DNA of 64,000 bases from contig JAKAXL010000010.1 in NCBI GenBank assembly GCA_021816585.1, forward strand, positions 1 through 64,000, given 5' to 3'. The stretch comes from Pseudomonadota bacterium. Lineage in GTDB: Bacteria; Pseudomonadota; Gammaproteobacteria; Burkholderiales; Burkholderiaceae_C. Made by a program: the position numbers and the translations under genes. Every line of letters begins with the position of its first letter. Positions within the stretch are counted from its first letter, which is position 1. Under the pieces are notes generated by a model. It was not told the origin of the DNA, made no database searches, and saw only the letters and a list, made by a program, of their open reading frames with translations. Below are positions 1 to 10,037 of the stretch, one piece after another.

Positions 1-1
1 G

Positions 2-307
2 GCCCTGACTGCGCTCAAGCAGGGCCGCTGCATCGGCTTCATCTTCGACAACACCTTCATCCAGGGCAAGTTGCTCGACAAGGAGTGGAGCGGCTACGGC
101 ATGCCGCTGGAGACGCTGGATGCGAAGCCCTGGGGAATGGCCACGCGCCTGGGCGACAAGGACTTCCACGCCTTCATGGACGAGATGTCTCTCGACTGGG
201 CGAAGACCGGGGAGGTGCTGAAGCTCGAGACCCGGTTCGGCATCACCCAGCACTCCGCCTACGTGGAAAAGCTGCACGAGCAGTACAAGAGCAAGAGCGG
301 CAGCTGA
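2..307 (+). CDS. Amino-acid ABC transporter substrate-binding protein, C-terminal part
   Basis: Reading frame 2 is open from the left edge to a TGA at 305-307, so only the last 101 residues of a gene starting outside the window are seen. The segment (GRCIGFIFDNTFIQGKLL near its start, a Trp-rich middle and a basic Lys/Ser tail) fits the second lobe of periplasmic family 3 solute-binding proteins for polar amino acids. The family binds an amino acid in the periplasm and delivers it to the inner-membrane permeases. Two permease genes and an ATPase gene follow on the same strand, which supports the assignment. The ligand cannot be told from this fragment. An ATG at 71 is internal, not the start. 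Confidence 0.8.
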   Translation, partial: ALTALKQGRCIGFIFDNTFIQGKLLDKEWSGYGMPLETLDAKPWGMATRLGDKDFHAFMDEMSLDWAKTGEVLKLETRFGITQHSAYVEKLHEQYKSKSGS

Positions 308-340
308 CGCCGCGTCGTCCTGATCGGGTGAGCGCCTCCT

Positions 341-377
341 GCCGCCGGCCCGCGGGGACCTCCCGCGGGCTGGCGGC
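341..377 (+). promoter_or_regulatory. Intercistronic hairpin between binding-protein and permease genes
   Basis: A 16-bp stem (341-356 with 362-377, one G-U pair) closes a 5-nt loop. It lies in the 112-nt gap between the binding-protein stop and the permease start, and no T-tract follows. By analogy with other binding-protein operons it probably protects the upstream mRNA 3' end or partly terminates, so that the binding protein is made in excess over the membrane parts. The role is inferred. Confidence 0.55.
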
Positions 378-419
378 GGACCCGCGACCGGCCGGACCCG
401 AACTCGCATCGGCACGCCC

Positions 420-1169
420 ATGATGAATGAGATCGCGACCTGGTTCCGTCATCTCCACGAGACGACCGGAATCAACCTCACCATCGTCTACGACCCCTTC
501 GACCGCGCCAGGTTCCTGCACGGCTTCCTGGTGACCGCCGAACTCTCGGTCGTGTGCGTGGTCGGCTCGGTGCTCGTGGGGGTCGTGGGCGCCTGGCTGC
601 AGGGTTCGAACATGGTCTGGACCCGGCGCATCGTGCAGGGATACATCCAGCTGTTCCGCAACACGCCGCCGCTGGTGCAGATGTATTTCTTCTATTTCGG
701 CGTCAGCAGCCTGCTGCCGACGACGACGAATTCCCTCGGCCTGCCCGTGCCCCTGGTCAGCGGCTTCGTCTGGGCCTGCGTCTCGCTGACCTTTTTCGCC
801 GGAGCCTTCAACGTGGAGATCTTCCGCGCGGGGATCGAGGCGGTTCCTTCCTCCACCATCGAGGCCGCGGAGGCCCTGGGCTACACGCGCCTGCAGTCCT
901 ATGTGCACGTGGTGCTGCCGCTGGCGCTGCGCGTGAGCCTGCCGGCCCTGAACAACAACCTGGTCAACCTGATCAAGACCACCACGCTGGCCTATGCGAT
1001 CGCCGTGCCGGAGCTGCTGTACGCGTCGGCGCAGATCTGGTCGGACGAGTCCAACGTCACCGTGATGATGTTCGTGTTGCTGTTGTGCTACGTGGCACTC
1101 GTGGGCCTGCTGGTGTTCCTGATGCACAGGCTCGAGCACCGTCTGCGCCTTCCGGGGTACTCGCGATGA
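420..1169 (+). CDS. Amino-acid ABC transporter permease (first subunit)
   Basis: Inner-membrane permease of the polar amino-acid uptake (HisM/GltJ/GlnP) family, 249 residues, the usual length. About five hydrophobic segments are seen. Near residue 77 is the RIVQGYIQLFRNTPPLVQ stretch typical of the family, and near residues 135-155 the cytoplasmic EAA loop (EAAEALGYTRLQS), which docks onto the ATPase. Two ATGs lie in tandem at 420 and 423. Its stop overlaps the next permease start by 4 nt (ATGA), implying translational coupling and a heterodimeric channel. The substrate is an acidic or polar amino acid by family; which one is not visible. Confidence 0.9.
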   Translation: MMNEIATWFRHLHETTGINLTIVYDPFDRARFLHGFLVTAELSVVCVVGSVLVGVVGAWLQGSNMVWTRRIVQGYIQLFRNTPPLVQMYFFYFGVSSLLPTTTNSLGLPVPLVSGFVWACVSLTFFAGAFNVEIFRAGIEAVPSSTIEAAEALGYTRLQSYVHVVLPLALRVSLPALNNNLVNLIKTTTLAYAIAVPELLYASAQIWSDESNVTVMMFVLLLCYVALVGLLVFLMHRLEHRLRLPGYSR

Positions 1170-2029
1170 ACACGCACGCGAACGAGGCGCGGCGGCCGCT
1201 GGCCGTGCTGCTGCCCGCCACCGGCGCGCTCGGCGGCAGCGCTGCGTGGCAGGCGCCGCGGCTGCGGCTGTGGCACGGCCTCGCGCTGGTCCTGCTGGTG
1301 CTGCTGAGCGGCGCCGTGGCGGACGCCGCCGCCGCGCCGCATCAGGCCGGGGTGTTCGCCATCCTGGTGCGCTGGACCCCGCTGCTGCTGCGGGGCTTCG
1401 GCTTCAACATCGTGATCAGCTTCCTGTCCATGGGGCTGGGCACGGCGCTCGGGGTGGCGCTCGGCCTGGGGCTGATCTCGCTGGGGCGCGGCACCAGCAG
1501 GGTGGCGTGGGTGCTGACCCAGTTCTTTCGCAATGCGCCGTGGCTGGTGCTGTTGTTCTTCGCCATTTTCCTGATCCCCTTCCAGATTCGCGTCGGCGGC
1601 GTGACGATTCCGCTTCCGGGCTGGTTCAAGGCCGTGATCGGCCTGAGCCTGCCGGTGATGGCCAACGTGGCCGAGATCCTGCGCGGAGCCGTGGCCTCGA
1701 TCCCTTCCGGGCAGTGGGAGGCGGCCGAGTCGCTGGCATTCAGCCGCCGCCAGCAGTTGTGGCTGGTGATCCTGCCACAGTGCGTCAAGCGCATGCTGCC
1801 GCCGTGGATGAACCTGTATTCGATCCTCACCACGTCGACCGTGCTCGCGTCGATCGTCGGCGTCAGCGAGGTCATGACCCTGGCCTCGCAGATCACGGCG
1901 GCCGAGGGGGGGCGCACCGACATCCTGGCGCCCCTGTACGCCTACATCATGGTGTGGTTCTTCCTCTACTGCTACCCGATCGCCCGCTACACGGTGCGTC
2001 TGGAGCGCAGGTTCGCGGTGAAGATCTGA
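1166..2029 (+). CDS. Amino-acid ABC transporter permease (second subunit)
   Basis: Second inner-membrane permease of the same importer, 287 residues. The ATG at 1166 overlaps the previous stop. A hydrophilic N-terminal tail of about 35 residues precedes the first membrane segment. The family motif TQFFRNAPWLVLLFF sits mid-protein and the EAA loop reads WEAAESLAFSRRQQ. It should pair with the upstream permease and the ATPase 12 nt downstream. The frame stays open upstream to 554, but that part is antiphase to the first permease and is not coding. Confidence 0.9.
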   Translation: MNTHANEARRPLAVLLPATGALGGSAAWQAPRLRLWHGLALVLLVLLSGAVADAAAAPHQAGVFAILVRWTPLLLRGFGFNIVISFLSMGLGTALGVALGLGLISLGRGTSRVAWVLTQFFRNAPWLVLLFFAIFLIPFQIRVGGVTIPLPGWFKAVIGLSLPVMANVAEILRGAVASIPSGQWEAAESLAFSRRQQLWLVILPQCVKRMLPPWMNLYSILTTSTVLASIVGVSEVMTLASQITAAEGGRTDILAPLYAYIMVWFFLYCYPIARYTVRLERRFAVKI

Positions 2030-2041
2030 GCGGCCGATCCC

Positions 2042-2785
2042 ATGAGCAACTCCGACGAAATCGCTGTCGAGATCCTCGACCTGCAAAAGTCCTACGGGGC
2101 CACCGAAGTCCTCAAGGGCGTCTCGCTCACCGTGAAAAAGGGCGAGGTGGTCTGCATCATCGGCCCGTCGGGATCCGGCAAGTCCACGCTGATCCGCTGC
2201 ATCAACGCGCTGACGCCCTTCGACCGCGGGTCGATCCGCGTGTTCGACATCGACGTGCACGATCCGCGACTCGACAAGCTGGCCCTGCGTCGTCGCGTGG
2301 GCATGGTGTTCCAGCAATACAACCTGTTCCCGCACCGCACGGCCTTGCAGAACGTGATGATGGCGCCCATCCACGTGCTGGGCCAGGACCGCCGGCAGGT
2401 GGAGCAGCGAGCCTTCGCGCTGCTCGCGAAGGTGCGGCTGGCCGGACGCGAGCATGCCTACCCGGGCGAGATGTCGGGCGGGCAGCAGCAGCGGGTGGCC
2501 ATTGCGCGTTCGCTGGCCATGAATCCCGATGTCATGCTGTTCGACGAGGTCACGGCGGCGCTCGACCCGGAGACCGTCGGCGAGGTTCTGCTGACCATCA
2601 AGGAGCTCGCCGCCGAAGGCATGACCTGCATCCTGGTCACGCATGAAATGGGCTTCGCGCGCGAGGTGGCGGACCACGTCTATTTCACCGACCGGGGGGT
2701 GATCGTCGAACACGGCCCGCCGTCGGAGCTGTTCGGCGCGCCGAAGGATCCGCGAACCCGGGAGTTCCTCGGGAAGGTGATGTAG
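2042..2785 (+). CDS. Amino-acid ABC transporter ATP-binding protein
   Basis: Cytoplasmic ATPase that powers the importer, 247 residues, typical of the GlnQ/GltL/HisP group. Walker A is GPSGSGKST (about residues 40-48), the Q-loop lies in [10 protein letters not shown], the ABC signature is MSGGQQQR, Walker B is VMLFDEV and the switch histidine is in LVTHEMGFA. The order binding protein, permease, permease, ATPase with short spacings indicates one operon. All catalytic motifs are intact. Confidence 0.95.
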   Translation: MSNSDEIAVEILDLQKSYGATEVLKGVSLTVKKGEVVCIIGPSGSGKSTLIRCINALTPFDRGSIRVFDIDVHDPRLDKLALRRRVGMVFQQYNLFPHRTALQNVMMAPIHVLGQDRRQVEQRAFALLAKVRLAGREHAYPGEMSGGQQQRVAIARSLAMNPDVMLFDEVTAALDPETVGEVLLTIKELAAEGMTCILVTHEMGFAREVADHVYFTDRGVIVEHGPPSELFGAPKDPRTREFLGKVM

Positions 2786-2911
2786 AGGGCATCGAGGCGC
2801 AGGCGGCGATCCGGCCGCGGGCGCATGCGCCGCACTTGACCTACGATGCCGGGCTTGCGCTGCCCGCGCCGACGGCCGGTGCGGCGCCCGGACTCTCAGG
2901 GACAGCCAGGC

Positions 2912-3793
2912 ATGGACACGAATCCACAACTTCCGCGCATCGGTTTCATCGGACTGGGCATCATGGGGCGCAGCATGGCCGGCCACGTGCTCGCGGCGGG
3001 CCACCCGCTGTGCGTGTACAACCGCTCGCGCGACAAGGCCGACGAGCTGGTGGGGCGCGGCGCGCGCTGGTGCGACAGCCCGGGCGACGTGGCGGCGGCC
3101 AGCGACATCGTCATCACGATGGTCGGCTACCCGGCCGACGTCGAGCAGATCTACCTGGGCGAGGGCGGCATCGTCGAACGCGCGGCCGCCGGCACGCTGC
3201 TGGTGGACATGACCACCTCCAGCCCCTCGCTGGCGCGGCGCATCGCCGAGGCGGCGCGCGCCAAGGGCTGCGCGGCGCTGGACGCTCCGGTGTCGGGCGG
3301 CGACGTCGGCGCGCGCGAGGCGCGGCTGTCGATCATGGTGGGCGGCGAGCCGGCGGACCTGGAGCGCGCGAGGCCGGTGCTCGAACGGATGGGCACCAGC
3401 ATCGTGCTGCAGGGCGGCCCCGGCACCGGCCAGCACACCAAGATGTGCAACCAGATCGTCATCGCCTCGACCATCGTCGGGGTCACCGAAGGCCTGGCCT
3501 ATGCTCGCAGTGCCGGCCTCGACCCGGCGACCGTGCTGCAGGCCATCGGCGGCGGCGCGGCGTCGGGCTTCCAGCTCAACGTGCTGGGACCGCGCATCAT
3601 CGCCGGGGACTTCGCGCCGGGATTCTTCATCGAGCATTTCCTCAAGGACCTGGGCATCGCGCTGGGCGAGGCCGCGCAGATGGGGCTCGAGCTGCCCGGG
3701 CTGGCGCTGGCGCGCGGGCTCTACGAGCAGATGGCCGCGCGCGGCTACGGGCGCGACGGCACGCAGGCGCTGATCAAGCTGTACCGGCACTGA
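2912..3793 (+). CDS. NAD(P)-dependent beta-hydroxyacid dehydrogenase (tartronate semialdehyde reductase / 3-hydroxyisobutyrate dehydrogenase family)
   Basis: 293 residues. The N-terminal Rossmann motif is GFIGLGIMGRSMAGH. The substrate-binding signature follows (DAPVSGGDVGAREARLSIM), then the region with the conserved catalytic Lys (GTGQHTKMCNQI), with an all-helical C-terminal half as in this family. Enzymes of this group interconvert short beta-hydroxyacids and semialdehydes, for example tartronate semialdehyde to glycerate. The ATG at 2912 is chosen because the motif begins a dozen residues later and a purine-rich stretch (CAGGGACAG) precedes it; the frame is open to 2846. It is 126 nt after the ABC genes and may be a separate unit. 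The exact substrate is uncertain. Confidence 0.85.
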   Translation: MDTNPQLPRIGFIGLGIMGRSMAGHVLAAGHPLCVYNRSRDKADELVGRGARWCDSPGDVAAASDIVITMVGYPADVEQIYLGEGGIVERAAAGTLLVDMTTSSPSLARRIAEAARAKGCAALDAPVSGGDVGAREARLSIMVGGEPADLERARPVLERMGTSIVLQGGPGTGQHTKMCNQIVIASTIVGVTEGLAYARSAGLDPATVLQAIGGGAASGFQLNVLGPRIIAGDFAPGFFIEHFLKDLGIALGEAAQMGLELPGLALARGLYEQMAARGYGRDGTQALIKLYRH

Positions 3794-3808
3794 GCGGCGC
3801 GCCCGCGC

Positions 3809-5605
3809 TCAGCGGCGCACCAGTTGCGCGTACAACAGGCTCAGGCGCAGCGGCAGTTCGGCGGCGTTGCGCACCAGCGCGTAGTGGTGGCGCCCGAACA
3901 GGTAGGGCAGGTAGTCGCCGGCCTCGCGGTCGACCGTGATGCAGAACGGCCGCAGCCCTGCGCGCCGCGCCTCGAGGAAGGCCTGGCGGGTGTCCTCGAT
4001 GCCGTGGCGCCCCTCGTAGGCATCGTTGTCGTTGGGCTTGCCGTCGCTGAGCAGCAGCAGCAGGCGTTCGCGCGAGGCCTCGTCGCGAAGCTCGCGCGCG
4101 GCCATGCGCAGCGCGGCGCCCAGGCGTGTGTAGCAGCCCGGCTCGATCGCCGCCACGCGCGCCCGCGCCGCGCCGTCGTAGGACTGCGCGAAGCGCTTCA
4201 GCGGATGCCAGCGCACGTCGTGACGCCCGCGCGAGCTGAATCCGTACAGCGCGAAGCGCTCGTGGCCGGCCGCCAGGGTCTCGGCGAACAGCAGCAGTCC
4301 GTCGCGGATCACCTCGATGATGCGCCGCTTGCCGTCGGCGGCGGCATCGGTGGACAGCGACAGGTCGGCGAGCAGCAGGCAGCTCAGGTCGCGCCGCCGC
4401 GCGCGCCGGTCCAGGTAGGGGCGCTCCACCAGGTCTCCGCTGGCGCGCTGCTGCAGCAGCCGGTCGAGGTCGAGTTCGTCGCCGTCGGGCTGGGCGCGCC
4501 GCCGCGCCGACGGAGGCGCCGCCAGCGCCAGCTGCGCGCGCAGCCGGCGCCGCGTGGCATCGAGATGGCGTGGGAAGGCCAGCGCCGCGAGCCGCGGCTG
4601 CGGCTGTTCGTGCACGCGGCACCGCGCATCGACCAGGCAGCGCCGTCGGTGGTCCCATTCGGGCAGCAGCACGACGTCGCGGCCCGCGACGTCGTCGTCG
4701 GGCGGCGGCGCGAGATCGAGCTGCAGGCGCAGTTGCGCGGCGCGCGCGCCGGCGGCCAGCGCCAGTTCGTCGAGGTCGTCGGCGGCGGCGGGGTCGCCGG
4801 GCTCGTCGTCGGCCTGCAGCGCGATCGCTGCGTGGTCGGCCAGGCTGAGGATGGCTTCGGCGCGCGGCTGGAACAGCCCGGGGCCGCGCGGCTCCTGCTG
4901 CGCGCGGCGGGCCGGACGTCGCAGCGAATCGGCATCGGCCGCGGCGCCAGCTGACGGCGTGGGGGTCTTCGCGTCCGCGCCCGGCGGGGGCTCGTGCAGC
5001 CGCGGCGGCTCGGGGTGCAGCCACAGCAGCAGCGGCTGCGCGGGGCGCGGCGCGGCCGGCAGCGCCTGCACGCTGCCCGGGCGCAGCAGGGCCTGGCGGA
5101 TCGCCGCTTCGCGTTCGCGCTGCGCCGGCGGCAGGGCATGCGGCGGCAGGCGCAGCGCGAGTTCGGCGTCGCGCAGCCGCACCCAGCGCGGGCGAAGCGC
5201 CGGGTAAGTGTCGAGCACGCGCAGCGTGGCTTGCTGGCTGCGCCGGATCCACGCGCCGTGGCAGTGCGCGTCGGCCGCGGCCAGCGCGCACAGCCAGACG
5301 TAGAGGTCGCGGTTCAGCGCCGCGTCGGGGAAGCGCGCGATGCTTGCCGGCAGGCGCAGCGACCGCGAGTCCACCCAGGCCGGCGCGGCGCGCGCGCCAC
5401 TGCCGGCCATGCGCTGCAGCAGCGCGCGATGATGCGCGCTCGAGCGCGCCGCCCCGGGTTGCACGGCCAGTCCCGGGTCGCCGCCGAAGCCGCGAAACCA
5501 CAACGCCGCCGCGCTGGCGGGCAATTCCGCGGCCGCGGCCGCATGACCGTCGGGGGCGAGGCGCTGCAGCAGCCCGTGCAGCCACAAGCCGACGCGCTCT
5601 TCCAC
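3809..5605 (-). CDS. norD: Nitric oxide reductase activation protein NorD (VWA domain)
   Basis: Last gene of the nor operon. NorD proteins work with the NorQ ATPase to activate or assemble NO reductase, probably by inserting non-heme iron. The C-terminal 200 residues form a von Willebrand A domain with an intact metal site: DLSLS, then a Thr in CYTRLG and an Asp in LSDGKPNDND. The first 400 residues are Ala/Arg-rich and poorly conserved, as is usual. I place the start at a GTG (5605), 4 nt after the norQ stop, because similarity begins at once (EERVGLWLHGLL). An ATG at 5665 in the same frame would overlap norQ by 56 nt. Length 598 residues, normal for NorD. Confidence 0.87.
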   Translation of the reverse strand: MEERVGLWLHGLLQRLAPDGHAAAAAELPASAAALWFRGFGGDPGLAVQPGAARSSAHHRALLQRMAGSGARAAPAWVDSRSLRLPASIARFPDAALNRDLYVWLCALAAADAHCHGAWIRRSQQATLRVLDTYPALRPRWVRLRDAELALRLPPHALPPAQREREAAIRQALLRPGSVQALPAAPRPAQPLLLWLHPEPPRLHEPPPGADAKTPTPSAGAAADADSLRRPARRAQQEPRGPGLFQPRAEAILSLADHAAIALQADDEPGDPAAADDLDELALAAGARAAQLRLQLDLAPPPDDDVAGRDVVLLPEWDHRRRCLVDARCRVHEQPQPRLAALAFPRHLDATRRRLRAQLALAAPPSARRRAQPDGDELDLDRLLQQRASGDLVERPYLDRRARRRDLSCLLLADLSLSTDAAADGKRRIIEVIRDGLLLFAETLAAGHERFALYGFSSRGRHDVRWHPLKRFAQSYDGAARARVAAIEPGCYTRLGAALRMAARELRDEASRERLLLLLSDGKPNDNDAYEGRHGIEDTRQAFLEARRAGLRPFCITVDREAGDYLPYLFGRHHYALVRNAAELPLRLSLLYAQLVRR

Positions 5606-5609
5606 GGGC

Positions 5610-6410
5610 TCAGGCCTCGAACAGCGCGGCGACGACCTCGCCGAGGGCCTCGACCACCGCCGCATCGTCGGACAGGCATTCGAGCACGGCGACGCGGCAG
5701 GCCAGGCGCGGCGCGCAGCCGCCGGACATCAGCCGGGCCGCGTTGACCAGCAGCCGCGTGCCCGGGGCTTCCTCCAGGTCGTGCTCGGCGCTGCCGCGCA
5801 GCGCCCGCGCCAGCGTGACCAGGCGGCGCGCGACGTCGGCGTCGATTCCGGTTTCCCGCTGGATGATCTGCTGCTCGCGCTTCGCGTCGGGAAAGTCGAA
5901 GCTCAGCGCGACGAAGCGCTGGCGGGTGCTCGGCTTGAGGCCCTTGAGCAATTGCTGGTAGCCGGGGTTGTAGGACACCACCAGCATGAAACCGGCGGCG
6001 GCCTGCAACTGTTCGCCGGTGCGCTCGATGGGCAGCAGGCGGCGGTCGTCGGACAGCGCGTGCAGGATCACCGTGGTGTCCTTGCGCGCCTCGACGACCT
6101 CGTCGAGATAGCAGATGCCGCCGGCGCGCACCGCGCGGGTCAGCGGGCCGTCGACCCAGTAGGTGCCGTCGCTGCCGACCAGGTGGCGGCCGACCAGGTC
6201 CGCCGCCGCGAGGTCGTCGTGGCAGGACACGGTGAACAGCGGCAGCCCCAGGCGTGCGGCCATGTGTTCGACGAAACGGGTCTTGCCGCAGCCGGTGGGG
6301 CCCTTGAGCAGCACCGGCAGGCCGTGGCGCCAGGCCTGTTCGAACACCGCCACCTCGTCGGCGGCGGCGAGATAGCTCGGCAGCACGTCGGCCGCATCGC
6401 TCGGAAACAT
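5610..6410 (-). CDS. norQ: NorQ/CbbQ-family MoxR AAA+ ATPase
   Basis: 266-residue cytoplasmic AAA+ ATPase of the CbbQ/NorQ class. Walker A is GPTGCGKT (residues 37-44), Walker B is ICYLDEVVEA, and the sensor region VVSYNPGYQQ and the C-terminal CbbQ domain are present. NorQ acts with the VWA protein NorD as a remodelling pair needed for active NO reductase. The start at 6410 gives the standard N-terminus; the open frame upstream to 6650 is antiphase to norF. Placement between norF and norD is typical of proteobacterial nor clusters. Confidence 0.93.
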   Translation of the reverse strand: MFPSDAADVLPSYLAAADEVAVFEQAWRHGLPVLLKGPTGCGKTRFVEHMAARLGLPLFTVSCHDDLAAADLVGRHLVGSDGTYWVDGPLTRAVRAGGICYLDEVVEARKDTTVILHALSDDRRLLPIERTGEQLQAAAGFMLVVSYNPGYQQLLKGLKPSTRQRFVALSFDFPDAKREQQIIQRETGIDADVARRLVTLARALRGSAEHDLEEAPGTRLLVNAARLMSGGCAPRLACRVAVLECLSDDAAVVEALGEVVAALFEA

Positions 6411-6424
6411 CGCAGGCTCCCTGT

Positions 6425-6700
6425 TCAGCGCCAGAGCAGCGGCAGCCCGATCAGCAGGCCCAGCACCAGCAGCCATGCGCCGAGCAGCGCGCGCCAGCGG
6501 GCGCGCACGCGGCGCAGCCCCATGAAGTGGTCGACCACCAGGTGGCCCTTGAACAACGTGGCGGCAAGCGCCGCCGCCAGCAGCCAGCGCGGCGCCGCGC
6601 GCGCGCCGACCGCCGCGCCGGCCGCGCTCAGCGCGAGGATGGCCAGCCACGCCGCGGTGCTGGCATCGGTGGGTGGCGGATTCGAGTCAGTGCGAGACAT
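6425..6700 (-). CDS. norF: NorF-like small membrane protein (cytochrome oxidase subunit IV type)
   Basis: 91 residues with three hydrophobic segments and a conserved-looking TLFKGHLVVDHFMGL stretch, typical of small subunit-IV-like proteins encoded beside norE. NorE and NorF are accessory membrane proteins that improve NO reductase activity in denitrifiers; their biochemical role is unsettled. The chosen ATG (6700) overlaps the norE stop by 14 nt. A longer in-frame start at 6775 would add residues antiphase to norE and is unlikely. The symbol rests on size, topology and position rather than strong sequence identity. Confidence 0.75.
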   Translation of the reverse strand: MSRTDSNPPPTDASTAAWLAILALSAAGAAVGARAAPRWLLAAALAATLFKGHLVVDHFMGLRRVRARWRALLGAWLLVLGLLIGLPLLWR

Positions 6701-7265
6701 AGACCAGGAAGAACAGCACCAGCCAGAGCAGGTCGACCATGTGCCAGTAGGCGCCGGCGGTTTCGACGCCGGCATGGTCGAGCGGGCCGTAGCACCCTCG
6801 CCGTGCCCGCCAGGCGACGGTGGCGAGGATCGGCAGGCCCATCAGCACGTGCATGAAGTGGAAGAAGGTCAGCGACAGGTAGAACATGTCGAACAGGTTG
6901 CCGCCGAGGGTGATGCCACGCAGGGAGTCGGCGACGAATTCGTGTGCGCGCAGCAGCGCGAAGCCGCAGCCCAGCACGACCGCGCAGCACAGCCAGCGCG
7001 CGCAGGCCGCGGCGGCGTCGCCGGCTATCGCGCGGCGCGCCCGCGCCACGCAGTAGCCGCTGGTCGCCAGCAGCGCGGTCTCGGTCAGCCCCGCCATGCG
7101 GTCCAGCGCGCGCTGGCCGGCGGCGAACTGCGCCGGGTGCGCGGCGCGGGTCATCGCGTAGGCCGCGAACAGCAGCGCGAACACCGTCAGCTCGGCGAAG
7201 ATGAACATCCACATCGCGAAGTCGCCGGGGAGTTCGCGCGGGGCTTCGGGCGCGGCGCTGGACAT
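6687..7265 (-). CDS. norE: NorE, cytochrome c oxidase subunit III-like protein
   Basis: 192 residues with five predicted membrane segments and family features of COX3/NorE: DFAMWMFIFAELTVF near the N-terminus, the central FYLSLTFFHFMHVLMGL and a C-terminal YWHMVDLLWLVLFFLVY. It lacks the first two helices of true subunit III, as NorE does. It lies between norB and norF in the nor operon and probably helps assemble or stabilise the NorCB complex. The start at 7265 follows a 12-bp tandem repeat that also holds the norB stop. Confidence 0.88.
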   Translation of the reverse strand: MSSAAPEAPRELPGDFAMWMFIFAELTVFALLFAAYAMTRAAHPAQFAAGQRALDRMAGLTETALLATSGYCVARARRAIAGDAAAACARWLCCAVVLGCGFALLRAHEFVADSLRGITLGGNLFDMFYLSLTFFHFMHVLMGLPILATVAWRARRGCYGPLDHAGVETAGAYWHMVDLLWLVLFFLVYVSH

Positions 7266-7298
7266 GGCGGCGGATCAGGCGGCGGATCGGGCGGCGGA

Positions 7299-7301
<3 letters not shown>
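7266..7301 (-). repeat. Three 12-bp tandem repeats between norB and norE
   Basis: On the coding strand the unit TGATCCGCCGCC (second copy CGATCCGCCGCC) occurs three times, filling the gap from the norB stop codon, which is the TGA of the first copy, to the base before the norE ATG. Slippage here would change the norB-norE spacing by 12 nt steps and spare both reading frames. Confidence 0.85.
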
Positions 7302-9171
<1,870 letters not shown>

Positions 9172-9620
9172 GGAGGACTCCAGAATTCGGCGGGGTAGGA
9201 GACGGGGAGGCGACGGCGCCTGAAGGGCTGTGCGACTTGGCCCTTCGGGCGCGACGGGGAGGGGAGCTCGTGCGCGGCTGCTTCGATCGGGTGGCGGACA
9301 GGAGCGCAGCCGCGAGAAAGGGGAAGGGGGTTTAAAGTGGTATTTGAAATACATGTTAGCGGCTGCGGGGCGGGATCTGTCAAGGCTCGCGCGCGCATGC
9401 CCGACGTCGGACGCGCCTGCGTGAGGCCGACGCAACGTGGTGATGCCGCAACGGACGGATGGCGTGCAGGTGACGCGAAAAGGTCCACGATCGTGAGGAA
9501 AGTCACACGGTCGCGGGTCTTTTCAAGCAGCGGGACACCCCGTGGACGGGCATCCGTGCTCCGATGTGGGTATTCGCCCGGCACGTCGCCGCGCCACGCA
9601 AGAACACACGAGGGAGAGCC
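9172..9620. other. Divergent intergenic region between norC and the DUF2844 gene
   Basis: 449 nt without a supported gene. The norC-side half holds the promoter and operator listed separately. The half next to the DUF2844 gene has a purine-rich ribosome-binding stretch (GAGGGAGAG, 9610-9618) before the ATG at 9621 but no clear -35/-10 pair by eye. I saw no TTGAT-N4-ATCAA site here. Confidence 0.7.
9337..9383 (-). promoter_or_regulatory. norC promoter with NsrR-like operator
   Basis: On the minus strand a perfect -35 hexamer TTGACA lies at 9383-9378. About 17-19 nt downstream is a weak -10 (TAACAT, 9358-9353, or GCTAAC). Next to and overlapping it is an inverted repeat centred on 9346: GTATTT-C-AAATAC is a perfect 13-bp palindrome (9340-9352) within ACATGTATTTCAAATACCAC. 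This fits the 11-1-11 AT-rich palindrome described for NsrR, the NO-sensing Fe-S repressor, in beta- and gammaproteobacteria. A repressor here would block the promoter until NO appears. NsrR itself is not in the window. Confidence 0.7.
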
Positions 9621-10025
9621 ATGCGCAGGATGCTGTGGTCGCTGGGCTTGCTGGCGCTGAGCGCCGGTTGCGCCTGGGCGCAGTTGGGCCGGAGCTGGAC
9701 TCCCGGCGCAGCCGGAGCCGGCGCGCTGGTGCAGCAGGCGCAGCCGTGGTCGACGGCCGCCTCCACCGATGCGCAAGGCGTGCGGATCACGCAGTACGTC
9801 AACGACCAGGGGATCGTGTTCGCGGTGTCGTGGGACGGTCCGGTCAAGCCCGACCTGCAGCAACTGCTCGGGCCGTATTTCGTGCAATTGCGCGGTGGCA
9901 CCGGGGCCGTGGCCATGTCGCACGGGCAGGATCTCGTCGTGTACTCGAGCGGATCGATGCCCCATTTCAGCGGATATGCGTACCTGAAGTCGCAGACCCC
10001 TGGCGGCTTCCAGTTTCCCCACTGA
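9621..10025 (+). CDS. DUF2844 family exported protein
   Basis: 134 residues with a classical signal peptide (MRRMLWSLGLLALSAGCAWA, cleavage likely after AWA) and a compact mature part of about 110 residues containing ITQYVNDQGIVFAVSWDGP and a C-terminal HFSGYAYLK stretch. These match the DUF2844 family of Burkholderiales, whose function is unknown. It is followed after 12 nt by a DUF3443 gene; the two families are commonly adjacent, so they probably act together in the periplasm or at the cell surface. The start is set by the signal peptide and the upstream GAGGGAGAG; the open frame back to 9564 is ignored. Confidence 0.82.
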   Translation: MRRMLWSLGLLALSAGCAWAQLGRSWTPGAAGAGALVQQAQPWSTAASTDAQGVRITQYVNDQGIVFAVSWDGPVKPDLQQLLGPYFVQLRGGTGAVAMSHGQDLVVYSSGSMPHFSGYAYLKSQTPGGFQFPH

Positions 10026-10037
10026 GACGCGTCCGGC

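Noticed and set aside
5606-5665. Longer NorD start at ATG 5665
   Set aside because: It would overlap norQ by 56 nt and adds residues unlike NorD. The GTG at 5605, 4 nt after the norQ stop, fits better, though it is not proven.
9172-9620. FNR/DNR box for the nor operon
   Set aside because: I looked for TTGAT-N4-ATCAA on both strands and found no acceptable match; the NsrR-like palindrome explains the region better.
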